Of a stretch of 64,000 nucleotides of DNA, positions 57,245-64,000 are shown piece by piece. The notes beneath the pieces were generated by a model. That model saw only the letters and a list, made by a program, of their open reading frames with translations. It was not told where the DNA came from and ran no database searches. The DNA lies in contig NZ_OY725717.1 of NCBI RefSeq assembly GCF_963360655.1, positions 744,001 to 808,000 of the forward strand, written 5' to 3'. This DNA is from Collinsella aerofaciens (GTDB lineage: Bacteria > Actinomycetota > Coriobacteriia > Coriobacteriales > Coriobacteriaceae). Within the stretch, counting starts at the first letter, position 1, and every line of letters begins with the position of its first letter. The position numbers and the translations under genes are program-made.

Positions 57245-58549
57245 TTAGGCGCGCTCGGCACGCGCAAGCTCGGCAGCGACGAGCTTGACGGCCAGCACCA
57301 GCACATCGAGCGCAGCCTCTAGGTCCTCGACCGTGGGATAGCTCGGCGCGATGCGGATGTTGGTGTCGCGCGGATCCTTGCCATAGGGCCAGGTGGCACC
57401 GGCCGGCGTGAGCTTAACGCCCAGGTCGGCGCAAAGCGCAGCAACCTTCCGGGCCGAGCCCTCGGGACCATCGAAGCTTACAAAGTAGCCGCCGCGGGGA
57501 TGCGTCCAGGTGGCGCAACCCGTATCGCCCAGGCCCTCGGTGAGCTTGCGCTCAACGGCCTCAAAGCGCGGGCGCAAAAACTCGGCATGCTTTTTCATGT
57601 GTTCCTTGACCGCCTCGATGGTGGGAAGGAAGCGCACGTGGCGCAGTTGGTTGAGCTTATCAGCACTGATGAGGCCGGCCTTCAGGCGCTTGGAGAACTC
57701 CGCGATAACCGCGGGGCTCGCACCGATAAAGCCGATACCGGCGCCCGGGAAGGTGATCTTGGACGTCGAGGCAAAGGCCACCACGCGGTCCTCGGTGCCC
57801 GCCGCGCGGGCAAGATCGAAGATGTTGGCGAGCTCGTCGGTCTCGTCGTACAGGTCGTGCACGCAGTAGGCGTTATCCCAGAAGATGCGGAAATCGGGCG
57901 CGGCCGTGGGCATCTCGACCAGGCGGCGCACAGTGTCCTCGCTAAAGGTGATGCCCGTGGGGTTGGAATACTTGGGCACGCACCAGATACCCTTGATGGA
58001 ATCGTCGGCGGCAACCAGGCGCTCGATCTCGTCCATGTCGGGGCCGTTGTCGGTCATCGCGACGGGGACGTTCTCGATACCCAGGTCGGCGGTGATGCCA
58101 AAGTGGCGGTCGTAGCCGGGAACAGGGCACAGGAACTTGACCTTCTTGCCGTCATGCGCGGCCTCGTAAGCCTCCCAAGGCTCGCTGCCGCACGAGCCGC
58201 AGCGCCAGAACATACCGGCGATATCGTGCTCAATCAGCAGGCTCGATGAACCCAGCACGAGCGTCTGCTCGGCGGGGCAGCCCAAGAACCCCCCTGCCAG
58301 CTTGCGTGCCGAGGGAATGCCCTCAAAGCAGCCGTAGTTGGAACAATCGACGTTGCCGTCGTGCAGATCGGCATCGGCATTGAGGATATCGAGCATGGGT
58401 CGAGAGATGTCCACCTGGGAGGGCGACGGCTTGCCGCGGGCCATATCGAGCGCCAGGCCCTTGGCCTTGACCTCGGCGACCTCGGCTTTGAGCACCTCGA
58501 TGGCGGCATCGAGTTCGGTGGTTTCCATCTTCTGGTAGATCGTCTGCAT
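57245..58549 (-). CDS. PLP-dependent aminotransferase, Asp aminotransferase/MocR-like type
   Basis: The 434-residue fold-type I aminotransferase has an internal-aldimine Lys in ASTSKITFPGAGI, the PLP Asn/Asp/Tyr positions in PKYSNPTGITF and FWDNAYCVHDLY, and a C-terminal RIAPSYP Arg. The start (MQTIYQKMETTELDAAI) and NYGCFEGIPSARKLAGGFLG resemble the group annotated as aspartate aminotransferases in Actinobacteria. Amino donor unknown. AAAGGT lies before the ATG. Monocistronic. Confidence 0.88.
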   Translation of the reverse strand: MQTIYQKMETTELDAAIEVLKAEVAEVKAKGLALDMARGKPSPSQVDISRPMLDILNADADLHDGNVDCSNYGCFEGIPSARKLAGGFLGCPAEQTLVLGSSSLLIEHDIAGMFWRCGSCGSEPWEAYEAAHDGKKVKFLCPVPGYDRHFGITADLGIENVPVAMTDNGPDMDEIERLVAADDSIKGIWCVPKYSNPTGITFSEDTVRRLVEMPTAAPDFRIFWDNAYCVHDLYDETDELANIFDLARAAGTEDRVVAFASTSKITFPGAGIGFIGASPAVIAEFSKRLKAGLISADKLNQLRHVRFLPTIEAVKEHMKKHAEFLRPRFEAVERKLTEGLGDTGCATWTHPRGGYFVSFDGPEGSARKVAALCADLGVKLTPAGATWPYGKDPRDTNIRIAPSYPTVEDLEAALDVLVLAVKLVAAELARAERA

Positions 58550-58698
58550 GGGTGCGACCTTTCGCGAAGCGGTACGTTGCAGTTCGTCTAAGTATAGACC
58601 GCCACCGCCGCAAGGGTATGAAGCCGTGATAGATTAAGTCCATCGCAATAAATTACGAAACGCCGCGCATGCCGGCGTGGGGCGCCCAAGGAGGCACT

Positions 58699-58953
58699 AT
58701 GGAGTATGGATCGTTCCAGGCCGAGGAATTCGGCGACCTGCAGCGCCTGGTCGACGGACTGTTTTACGACCGCCACGCCATCGACCGCCTGGATCTGATC
58801 GTACAGGCCGAGATCTTGGACCTGGCGCCCGACCTCATGGAAATCGTCAACCTTTTGCCGCCCGGCTACTACGACCGCCAATCGCTTTGCGACCAGCTCA
58901 ACTCCGCCTTGGCCGCCCACGGCTGGGGCGCCGTCTACGGAACGGTGGAATAG
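58699..58953 (+). CDS. Small conserved-looking hypothetical protein
   Basis: The 84-residue, acidic helical protein (MEYGSFQAEEFGDLQRLVDG; LDLAPDLMEIVNLLPPGYYD; ending WGAVYGTVE) has AAGGAGG four bases before the ATG and ends before a strong terminator, so it is probably real. No family is recognised. It is the only plus-strand gene in this part. Confidence 0.65.
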   Translation: MEYGSFQAEEFGDLQRLVDGLFYDRHAIDRLDLIVQAEILDLAPDLMEIVNLLPPGYYDRQSLCDQLNSALAAHGWGAVYGTVE

Positions 58954-58988
58954 CCCTAGTCATTGGGGCCCGTGGCCAAATAAATGAA

Positions 58989-59026
58989 ACGCCGTTTGTG
59001 ACAGTGCTCACAAACGGCGTTTTTTG
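58989..59026 (+). terminator. Terminator of the 58,699 gene
   Basis: ACGCCGTTTGTGA (58989-59001) pairs with TCACAAACGGCGT (59008-59020), a 13-bp perfect stem with six T after it. Confidence 0.93.
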
Positions 59027-59071
59027 CATACGAGGGTATCCGGGGCATGTCCGGCCCCGTTTTTTTCGCTT

Positions 59072-60430
59072 TTACTCGCCCTTGGGCGCGGGGTGCTTGC
59101 AGACCACGCTCATGTAGATCATGCCGAGCACGGCAGCGGTGACCGAACCGGCAAGGATGGCGGCCTTGGCAGCCAGAACCTCAAACTGGGCCGTCGGGAA
59201 GGCAAGGCCGCTGATGAGAATCGACATGGTAAAGCCGATACCGCCCAGAATGCCCACACCGGCAATCATGTGCCAGTTGACGTTGTGCGGCAGCTCGCAG
59301 GCCTTGAGCTTGACCAAGGCGAACGTCATGCCAAAGATACCGATCGGCTTGCCCAGCAGCATGCCAAAGTACACGCCGAGCGTCACCGGGTCGGTGAGCA
59401 GCGTGCTCATGTCCACGCCCACCAGGCGAACCTGTGCGTTGACGAACGCAAAGATCGGCAGAATCACAAAGTTGACCGGCGTGGAGATCAGGCGCTCCAT
59501 GCGGATGAGCGGCGGGGTCACGCGGTGCATGACGCGCTCGACCTTGGTGGTCGAGACGGTAAAGTCATGCTGGCCCAGGATGTGTGCCTCGTCGTCGTAG
59601 CGGTCATCGAGCAGCGGCAGGCACTCGCCCAACCAATCGGTGAGGCTATCGAGCTTAACGCCGCACTTGGCCGGGATGGTAAAGGCCAAGATGACGCCAG
59701 CAAGTGTGGCATGTACGCCGCTCTTGAACATGCAGAACCACAACAGCAGACCCAGTACCGAATACGGGGCAAGGCGGTAATGCTGCGTCTTGTTGAGCCA
59801 CACGAGCGCGCAGGTCACGAGCGCGGCGGCACCCAGCCAAAACGGATTGGGGCTCTGACCGTAGAAGATGGCGATGGCGGCGATGGAGATGAGGTCGTCG
59901 GCGATGGCGAGCGTCGAGAAGAACACGCGCACGCCGTTGGGCACGCGGTTGCCCAAAAGCGACAGCACGCCCAGTGCAAAGGCAATATCGGTTGCCATGG
60001 GGATGGCCCAGCCGTTGTGGGCGCCGGCATGGTTAAAGATCAGGTAGATGCAAGCGGGAACGACGACGCCGCCCACGGCCGCCAGCATGGGAAGCATGGC
60101 CTGACGCGGATTCTTGAGCTCGCCAACTGTCATCTCGTACTTAAGCTCAATGCCCACTAGCAAAAAGAAAATCGCCATGAGGAAGTCGTTGACGAAAAGT
60201 TCAACGGTGAGACCGGCCGTAAGGTTGCCCAGACCCACATACAGCGGGGTCTCCAAAAAGTGATGGATGGCCTCGTAGGCATCGGTGTTGGCGCAGATAA
60301 CGGCGGCGATAGCGGCGAAGACCATGACGGCGGCGGAAATAGTGCCGTTCTCGGCAATGCGCTCCCAAATGTCGTGACGCTCAAAGCGTTTGCGCTCACG
60401 AACGTTAAACAGCTGCTCGGGTGCTGCCAT
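59072..60430 (-). CDS. nhaA: Na+/H+ antiporter NhaA
   Basis: The 452-residue, 12-helix antiporter has the N-terminal amphipathic part, then MTVGELKNPRQAMLPMLAAVGGVVVPA, the WAIPMATDIAFALGVL with the ion-binding Asp pair reading on into FFSTLAIADDLISIAAIAIFY, and the C-terminal GGIGFTMSILISGLAF. It swaps Na+ for H+ and supports pH homeostasis. AAAGGAG precedes the ATG. It has about 60 residues more than E. coli NhaA, in line with the Gram-positive subset. Confidence 0.94.
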   Translation of the reverse strand: MAAPEQLFNVRERKRFERHDIWERIAENGTISAAVMVFAAIAAVICANTDAYEAIHHFLETPLYVGLGNLTAGLTVELFVNDFLMAIFFLLVGIELKYEMTVGELKNPRQAMLPMLAAVGGVVVPACIYLIFNHAGAHNGWAIPMATDIAFALGVLSLLGNRVPNGVRVFFSTLAIADDLISIAAIAIFYGQSPNPFWLGAAALVTCALVWLNKTQHYRLAPYSVLGLLLWFCMFKSGVHATLAGVILAFTIPAKCGVKLDSLTDWLGECLPLLDDRYDDEAHILGQHDFTVSTTKVERVMHRVTPPLIRMERLISTPVNFVILPIFAFVNAQVRLVGVDMSTLLTDPVTLGVYFGMLLGKPIGIFGMTFALVKLKACELPHNVNWHMIAGVGILGGIGFTMSILISGLAFPTAQFEVLAAKAAILAGSVTAAVLGMIYMSVVCKHPAPKGE

Positions 60431-60638
60431 GGGCGGCTCCTTTCACGGGAAGGCTCCCGTCTTAAAAAAGCACGGCCCGCCCAAGTGGCGGCGCCGCGCT
60501 CCAACGTATTACGCTTGCATCTAGCCTACCCTGCACGACAAGCGCACAAGCACGGCCGAAAAGCGGAACCACAGGTTGAACATTATTTGCTCAACGGCGC
60601 GGGCACGCCTGTCCAAGAGACGACGCGGCGCCGCGCAC

Positions 60639-60678
60639 AAAAAACGACCGGAGCGCGGGGCGTCCGCGATCCGGTCGT
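60639..60678 (-). terminator. Terminator of ppaC
   Basis: ACGACCGGA (60644-60652) pairs with TCCGGTCGT (60670-60678), with TTTTTTGTGC on the minus strand. Confidence 0.88.
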
Positions 60679-60698
60679 CGGTGTTAGGTCAAAAGAAC

Positions 60699-61622
60699 CT
60701 AGCAGGCGGCCATGATGGGGGCAGCGACCTGCTTCTTACGGGAGAGGACGCCCGGCATCCAGACGCCGTCATGCTCGTCGGCAATGCCCAGGCCCTTCTG
60801 AGCGGCCTCGGTCTCGCCCTCGAGCAGGACCTGCGAGCCCTCCTCCATGATGTCGGTGATGCACAGGACAATGCCGTCAGCGCCCTTCTCGGCAGCGTAG
60901 GCGCGCATGGCCTCGCGAATCTCGTCGATCATGCCGAGTGCGCGGGTCTTGTCGACAGTCTCGTACTGGCCGATGAGCAGCTTCTTGCCGGCGGGCTCGA
61001 ACATCTTGATGTCGTTGCCGACCATCTCGGCAGCGGTAAAGGAGCCGGACGGACGGGTGAGGAAGACCTCCATGCCAAACTTGACCGGGTCGACGCCCAC
61101 CTGCTCGCCGAGCTTGGCGGCGACGGCGCGGTCGACATCGGTGGTGGTGGGGCTCTTGAGCATAAGCGTGTCGGTCATCATGGCCGAGAGCAGCAGCTTG
61201 GCCTGGACGTCGGAAAGCTCAACGCCGAGCACGCCGGCGAGCTTGGTGACGATGGTGCAGCTGGAACCCCAGGGCAGGCAGATGTAGTGCAGCGGGCCGG
61301 CGGTCTCGAAGTCGCCGATGCGGTGATGATCGACAACGCCAAAGACCGTGGCGTCCTTAAGGCCGGCGACGGACTGGGCAGACTCGTTGTGGTCGGTGAG
61401 GACGACGAGCTGACCGGCCTCGACGGACTCGATCACGCGGGGCTCGGCGATGCCGGCGTCGGCGAGCAGCTTGGCGGACTCTGCCGGAAGCTGACCCAGG
61501 GCGCAGGCCTCGTAGGTGTTGCCGGCATACTCAACCTGGTTGAGCAGCTGGGACAGGACGACGGCGCTCATGATGGCGTCGTTATCGGGGTTCTGGTGAC
61601 CAAAGACAAGAACGTTTGCCAT
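60699..61622 (-). CDS. ppaC: Manganese-dependent inorganic pyrophosphatase (family II)
   Basis: The 307-residue DHH-family enzyme has VFGHQNPDNDAI, LTDHNE, VVDHHRIGDF (the DHH motif), SSCTIVTK, and the C-terminal DHHA2 SRKKQVAAP. It cleaves PPi to phosphate. GGAGG precedes the ATG. Monocistronic. Confidence 0.95.
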   Translation of the reverse strand: MANVLVFGHQNPDNDAIMSAVVLSQLLNQVEYAGNTYEACALGQLPAESAKLLADAGIAEPRVIESVEAGQLVVLTDHNESAQSVAGLKDATVFGVVDHHRIGDFETAGPLHYICLPWGSSCTIVTKLAGVLGVELSDVQAKLLLSAMMTDTLMLKSPTTTDVDRAVAAKLGEQVGVDPVKFGMEVFLTRPSGSFTAAEMVGNDIKMFEPAGKKLLIGQYETVDKTRALGMIDEIREAMRAYAAEKGADGIVLCITDIMEEGSQVLLEGETEAAQKGLGIADEHDGVWMPGVLSRKKQVAAPIMAAC

Positions 61623-61769
61623 GGATATCCTCCACTTGATATGTGTACTTGGACGTAGCTATGGTAGCACGCTGGCGCCGAACCTTATGAGACGCAAGGG
61701 CCGCGGCGCAATTTGGGGCGAGCCTGGGGGCGAAGTCTGCCCCCTTGTACCACCGCCCTCCTGCACCGA

Positions 61770-62723
61770 CTATTTACCGGCGGCGCGCAGGGCTACGTAG
61801 GCGGCACCGATGATGCCGGCGTCGTTTCCGAGCGAAGCGACCTTAATGGGCGTCTCGCGCGAGGCAGAGAGCGCGTACTGCTTAAAGTGCTCGCGAACCT
61901 TGTCGAGATAAACATCGGCCGAAGCGGACGCGCCGCCACCGATCAGGAACATCTCGGGGTCGACCACGTTGGCGATAAGCGCCAGGGCGCGGCCAAGGTA
62001 GTCGGCCATGGTGTCGGCTGCGGCCAGCGCGAGCTTGTCGCCCTCGCGGCAGGCCTGGAACACGTCCTTGGAATCGGAGGGGCCGGTGAGCTCAATGGGC
62101 TCGACGCCCGCCTTCTTGCACTCGGCAAGGTAGTTGCTCACCACGCCGGTGGCGCTGGAATACTGCTCCAGATGGCCATGGCCGCCACAGCCGCAGGTGC
62201 GCTCCTCGGCCGGGTTCAGGCACATGTGGCCAATCTCGCCGCCGGCGCCCACAACGCCCGATACCACGTCGCCGTTAACGATAACGCCGCCGCCCACGCC
62301 GGTACCGATGGTGACCATCACCACGTTCTGCACGCCCTTGGCAGAACCGAGCCAGGCCTCGCCCATGGCAGCGGCGTTGGCATCGTTCTCATACTTAACG
62401 ACCGCATCGGGGCAGTGCTTCTGAATGGCGACCCTCAGCTCGGGCAGGTTAATGGCAATGTTGGCCTTGACCTTGGCATCGCCCGACGCCGGGATGGGAC
62501 ACGGAACGGCCAGGCCAATGCCCGCCACAAAGGCACGCGGAATCTGTGCCTTGGCGACCACCTGGTCGATAGCCTCGGTCACCGCGGCAAAGCCCGCGGC
62601 GTCAACGATAGGAGGCGTGGGCACGCTGGCCTTGGCAAGCAGGTTGCCGTCCTCGTCGAACAGGCCCTCCTTAACCGAAGTGCCGCCGACGTCGATGCCG
62701 ATGTAGTACTGCTTAGGTTCCAT
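61770..62723 (-). CDS. glcK: ROK-family glucokinase
   Basis: The 317-residue protein has an N-terminal ATP loop GIDVGGTSVKEGLFD, substrate loop YENDANAAAMGEA, GTGVGGGVIVNG, GEIGHMCL and the ROK zinc motif CGCGGHGHLEQYSS. It phosphorylates glucose released inside the cell, for example from disaccharide-phosphates after LacG. AAAGGTGG precedes the ATG at 62,723. Confidence 0.9.
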   Translation of the reverse strand: MEPKQYYIGIDVGGTSVKEGLFDEDGNLLAKASVPTPPIVDAAGFAAVTEAIDQVVAKAQIPRAFVAGIGLAVPCPIPASGDAKVKANIAINLPELRVAIQKHCPDAVVKYENDANAAAMGEAWLGSAKGVQNVVMVTIGTGVGGGVIVNGDVVSGVVGAGGEIGHMCLNPAEERTCGCGGHGHLEQYSSATGVVSNYLAECKKAGVEPIELTGPSDSKDVFQACREGDKLALAAADTMADYLGRALALIANVVDPEMFLIGGGASASADVYLDKVREHFKQYALSASRETPIKVASLGNDAGIIGAAYVALRAAGK

Positions 62724-62872
62724 GGGAGCCCACCTTTCTCGTTTAAACATTGCCTGTATGGTACCGCTCTCAAGGCAAAAACCTACCAAAAAGGGACAGG
62801 TTTGTTTTGGCAGGTTTTATCTGGGGTAACGCAATTGGCTGCCCAACAGGCCGCGCAAGACCATCCCCAAAA

Positions 62873-62906
62873 ATAAAGGCGCCGGGAGGCGGAGGCTCCC
62901 GGCGCC
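62873..62906 (-). terminator. Terminator of the right-edge PTS operon
   Basis: GGCGCCGGGAG (62878-62888) pairs with CTCCCGGCGCC (62896-62906), with TTTATTTTTGG after it on the minus strand. Confidence 0.88.
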
Positions 62907-62964
62907 CGTCAAAGGGACTATGTTGTCTGTTGGACCGCACGGTCCGTCGCGGCGATAACGCCGA

Positions 62965-63297
62965 CTAGGCCTGAAGTGCCTGCAGCTGCTTGTGAACCTC
63001 GATGAGCTCCGTCGCCATGACGCGCATGGTCTCGGTGCCGGCCATCTGGTCCTCGGCATGCAGCAAAATCAACGGGGCCTCGCCGTTACGTTCGCCGTTG
63101 GCCTCCTTCTTCAGAAGCCCCATGTGAACATCGTGGCCACCGTTATAGGCCTCGTCGCCCTGCTTGATAAGCTCCTCGGCGGCGTCAAAATCGCCCTCCT
63201 TGGCCTTTTGCACGGCATTGATGTACATGCTCTTGGCGGTACCGACGTAGCTGATGATCTCAAAGCAGGTCATCTGCAGTTCGTTCATATCCTCCAT
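62965..63297 (-). CDS. PTS lactose/cellobiose-family EIIA
   Basis: The 110-residue EIIA has phospho-His80 in LLHAEDQM, flanked by EAYNGGHDVHMGLLKKEA. It differs clearly from lacF at 2,096. The ATG at 63,297 has AGGTG six bases before. GTG 63,306 and ATG 63,288 are alternatives. It is the last gene of the EIIC-EIIB-EIIA operon. Confidence 0.9.
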   Translation of the reverse strand: MEDMNELQMTCFEIISYVGTAKSMYINAVQKAKEGDFDAAEELIKQGDEAYNGGHDVHMGLLKKEANGERNGEAPLILLHAEDQMAGTETMRVMATELIEVHKQLQALQA

Positions 63298-63306
63298 GCG
63301 GAGCAC

Positions 63307-63609
63307 CTAGCCCATCACGCTGACGCAGTGGTCGATGATGCCGGCAGCGTTCATGCGGCCGTAGTCGACCATGTTGATGACCTCGACCGGAAAACGACCG
63401 GCGGCCTCCTTCTCAAAATCGCCCTTGGTGTAGCCGATCTGCGGACCAAGCAGCAACATGTCGCACTCGTCCAGGTGATCGTGGGCCTCGTTCATGGGAC
63501 GAGCCTCGACCTCAATATCCAGACCACGGTTTGCAACCTCGGCCTGCATCTTCTGGACCAGCAGGCTCGTGGACATGCCGGCATTGCAGCAGAGCATGAT
63601 CTTCTTCAT
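63307..63609 (-). CDS. PTS lactose/cellobiose-family EIIB
   Basis: The 100-residue EIIB has phosphocysteine Cys8 in LCCNAGMSTSLLV, the P-loop-like pattern of ChbB/CelA, and the later LLLGPQIGYTKGDFE. It passes phosphate from EIIA to the sugar bound by EIIC. It stops nine bases before the EIIA start. Confidence 0.93.
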   Translation of the reverse strand: MKKIMLCCNAGMSTSLLVQKMQAEVANRGLDIEVEARPMNEAHDHLDECDMLLLGPQIGYTKGDFEKEAAGRFPVEVINMVDYGRMNAAGIIDHCVSVMG

Positions 63610-63770
63610 GGTTTCCTCCTTATAACTGCGCGGCGCGCAGACGACAACTGGTTGTATTCCTTGCGGCTATTGTGCCCGCTCCCCTGTATCTTTACGCAAG
63701 GGAGAGAGCCGCGGGCACCGGCACCGCGTACCGGCGCCCGCAAAGGTGAAAGGGACGAACGTTAGGCGTT

Positions 63771-64000
63771 CTACTCGGCGAGAGCCTCCTGCTTGGCGAT
63801 TGCCTTCTCGGAAATCTTCATAAAGGGCAGGTAGACGGCCATGCCAATGACAATCTCGAGAGCCTGCCACACGCCGGCGCGCCAGTCAAAGCCCGTAGCG
63901 AGCAGGGCATTGATGACGGGAGGCATGGTCCAGGGCACCTGGGCGATGCAGGGGCTGATGATGCCTGCGCAGGTAAGGCCATAGGTGATGCCGATGAACA
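63771..64000 (-). CDS. PTS lactose/cellobiose-family EIIC, C-terminal part
   Basis: The last 76 residues are in the window: YGLTCAGIISPCIAQVPWTMPPVINALLATGFDWR, then a membrane helix, ending EKAIAKQEALAE. The PWT.PPVINALLATG stretch is the typical C-terminus of EIIC(Cel/Lac). Unlike the lacE proteins it has no fused EIIB. EIIB follows as a separate gene 161 bp on. Confidence 0.9.
   Translation of the reverse strand, partial: FIGITYGLTCAGIISPCIAQVPWTMPPVINALLATGFDWRAGVWQALEIVIGMAVYLPFMKISEKAIAKQEALAE

Noticed and set aside
1-64000. Replication origin, rRNA operon or riboswitch
   Set aside because: No dnaA-box cluster, rRNA sequence or recognisable riboswitch core was seen on either strand. 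Only one tRNA was found.

Overview
The window is high-GC DNA from the chromosome of an anaerobic carbohydrate fermenter, most likely a gut Coriobacteriia member of the Collinsella type. This is inferred from the stack of lactose-family PTS operons each with its own LacI regulator, the archaeal-style topoisomerase with a lysine-rich tail, NAD-type isocitrate dehydrogenase, HypAB, Mn-dependent pyrophosphatase and dense palindromic intergenic repeats. No marker gene fixes the species.

Left part (1-17,360): lactose / galactose-6-phosphate metabolism. lacA, with the first codons of a probable lacB, lies at the left edge. A lone EIIA (lacF) follows. Then come three paralogous modules, each a LacI repressor divergent from a lactose-type EIICB permease (lacE) and a GH1 6-phospho-beta-galactosidase (lacG). 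None of the three permeases carries an EIIA domain, so the single lacF probably serves all of them. Each divergent promoter holds its own near-palindromic operators, and the operator core and the LacI recognition-helix residues differ between modules. A tandem pair of long stem-loop repeats follows each module.

Accessory island (about 17,345-26,032): two copies of a 13-bp piece of that stem-loop repeat flank it as direct repeats. It holds a small membrane protein, an HTH regulator, a frameshifted fossil of phage-type genes, an ABC-three-component (ABC-3C) conflict system whose membrane segment and C-terminal effector domain are split over two overlapping frames, an EcoRII-like restriction enzyme with a self-regulating cytosine methyltransferase, and an excisionase-like HTH protein at the right edge. 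A Phd/YefM-RelE/ParE toxin-antitoxin pair lies just outside.

Middle (26,700-36,000): a DeoR repressor, galM, an AAA/DUF4143 ATPase behind 23-bp iterated repeats, an orphan mannose-family EIIB lacking its phospho-histidine, tRNA-Thr(CGT), and an amino-sugar regulon (YhcH family, nagA, GntR, nagE) joined by TGGT-N4-ACCA operators.

Right part (36,300-62,750): mostly housekeeping on the minus strand: a membrane-anchored SurA-like protein; an operon of a His/Cys-tailed oxidoreductase, a small membrane protein, a HEAT-like protein and icd; DegV; hpf; a solute-binding lipoprotein; comF; tmk-holB-ricT; topA; hypAB; tatAC; a STAS protein; an aminotransferase; nhaA; ppaC; and glucokinase. The right edge (62,965-64,000) is another lactose/cellobiose PTS operon (EIIC, EIIB, EIIA), cut by the window.

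Annotation is from reading alone. Family assignments rest on motifs and remembered family features, not on database searches.
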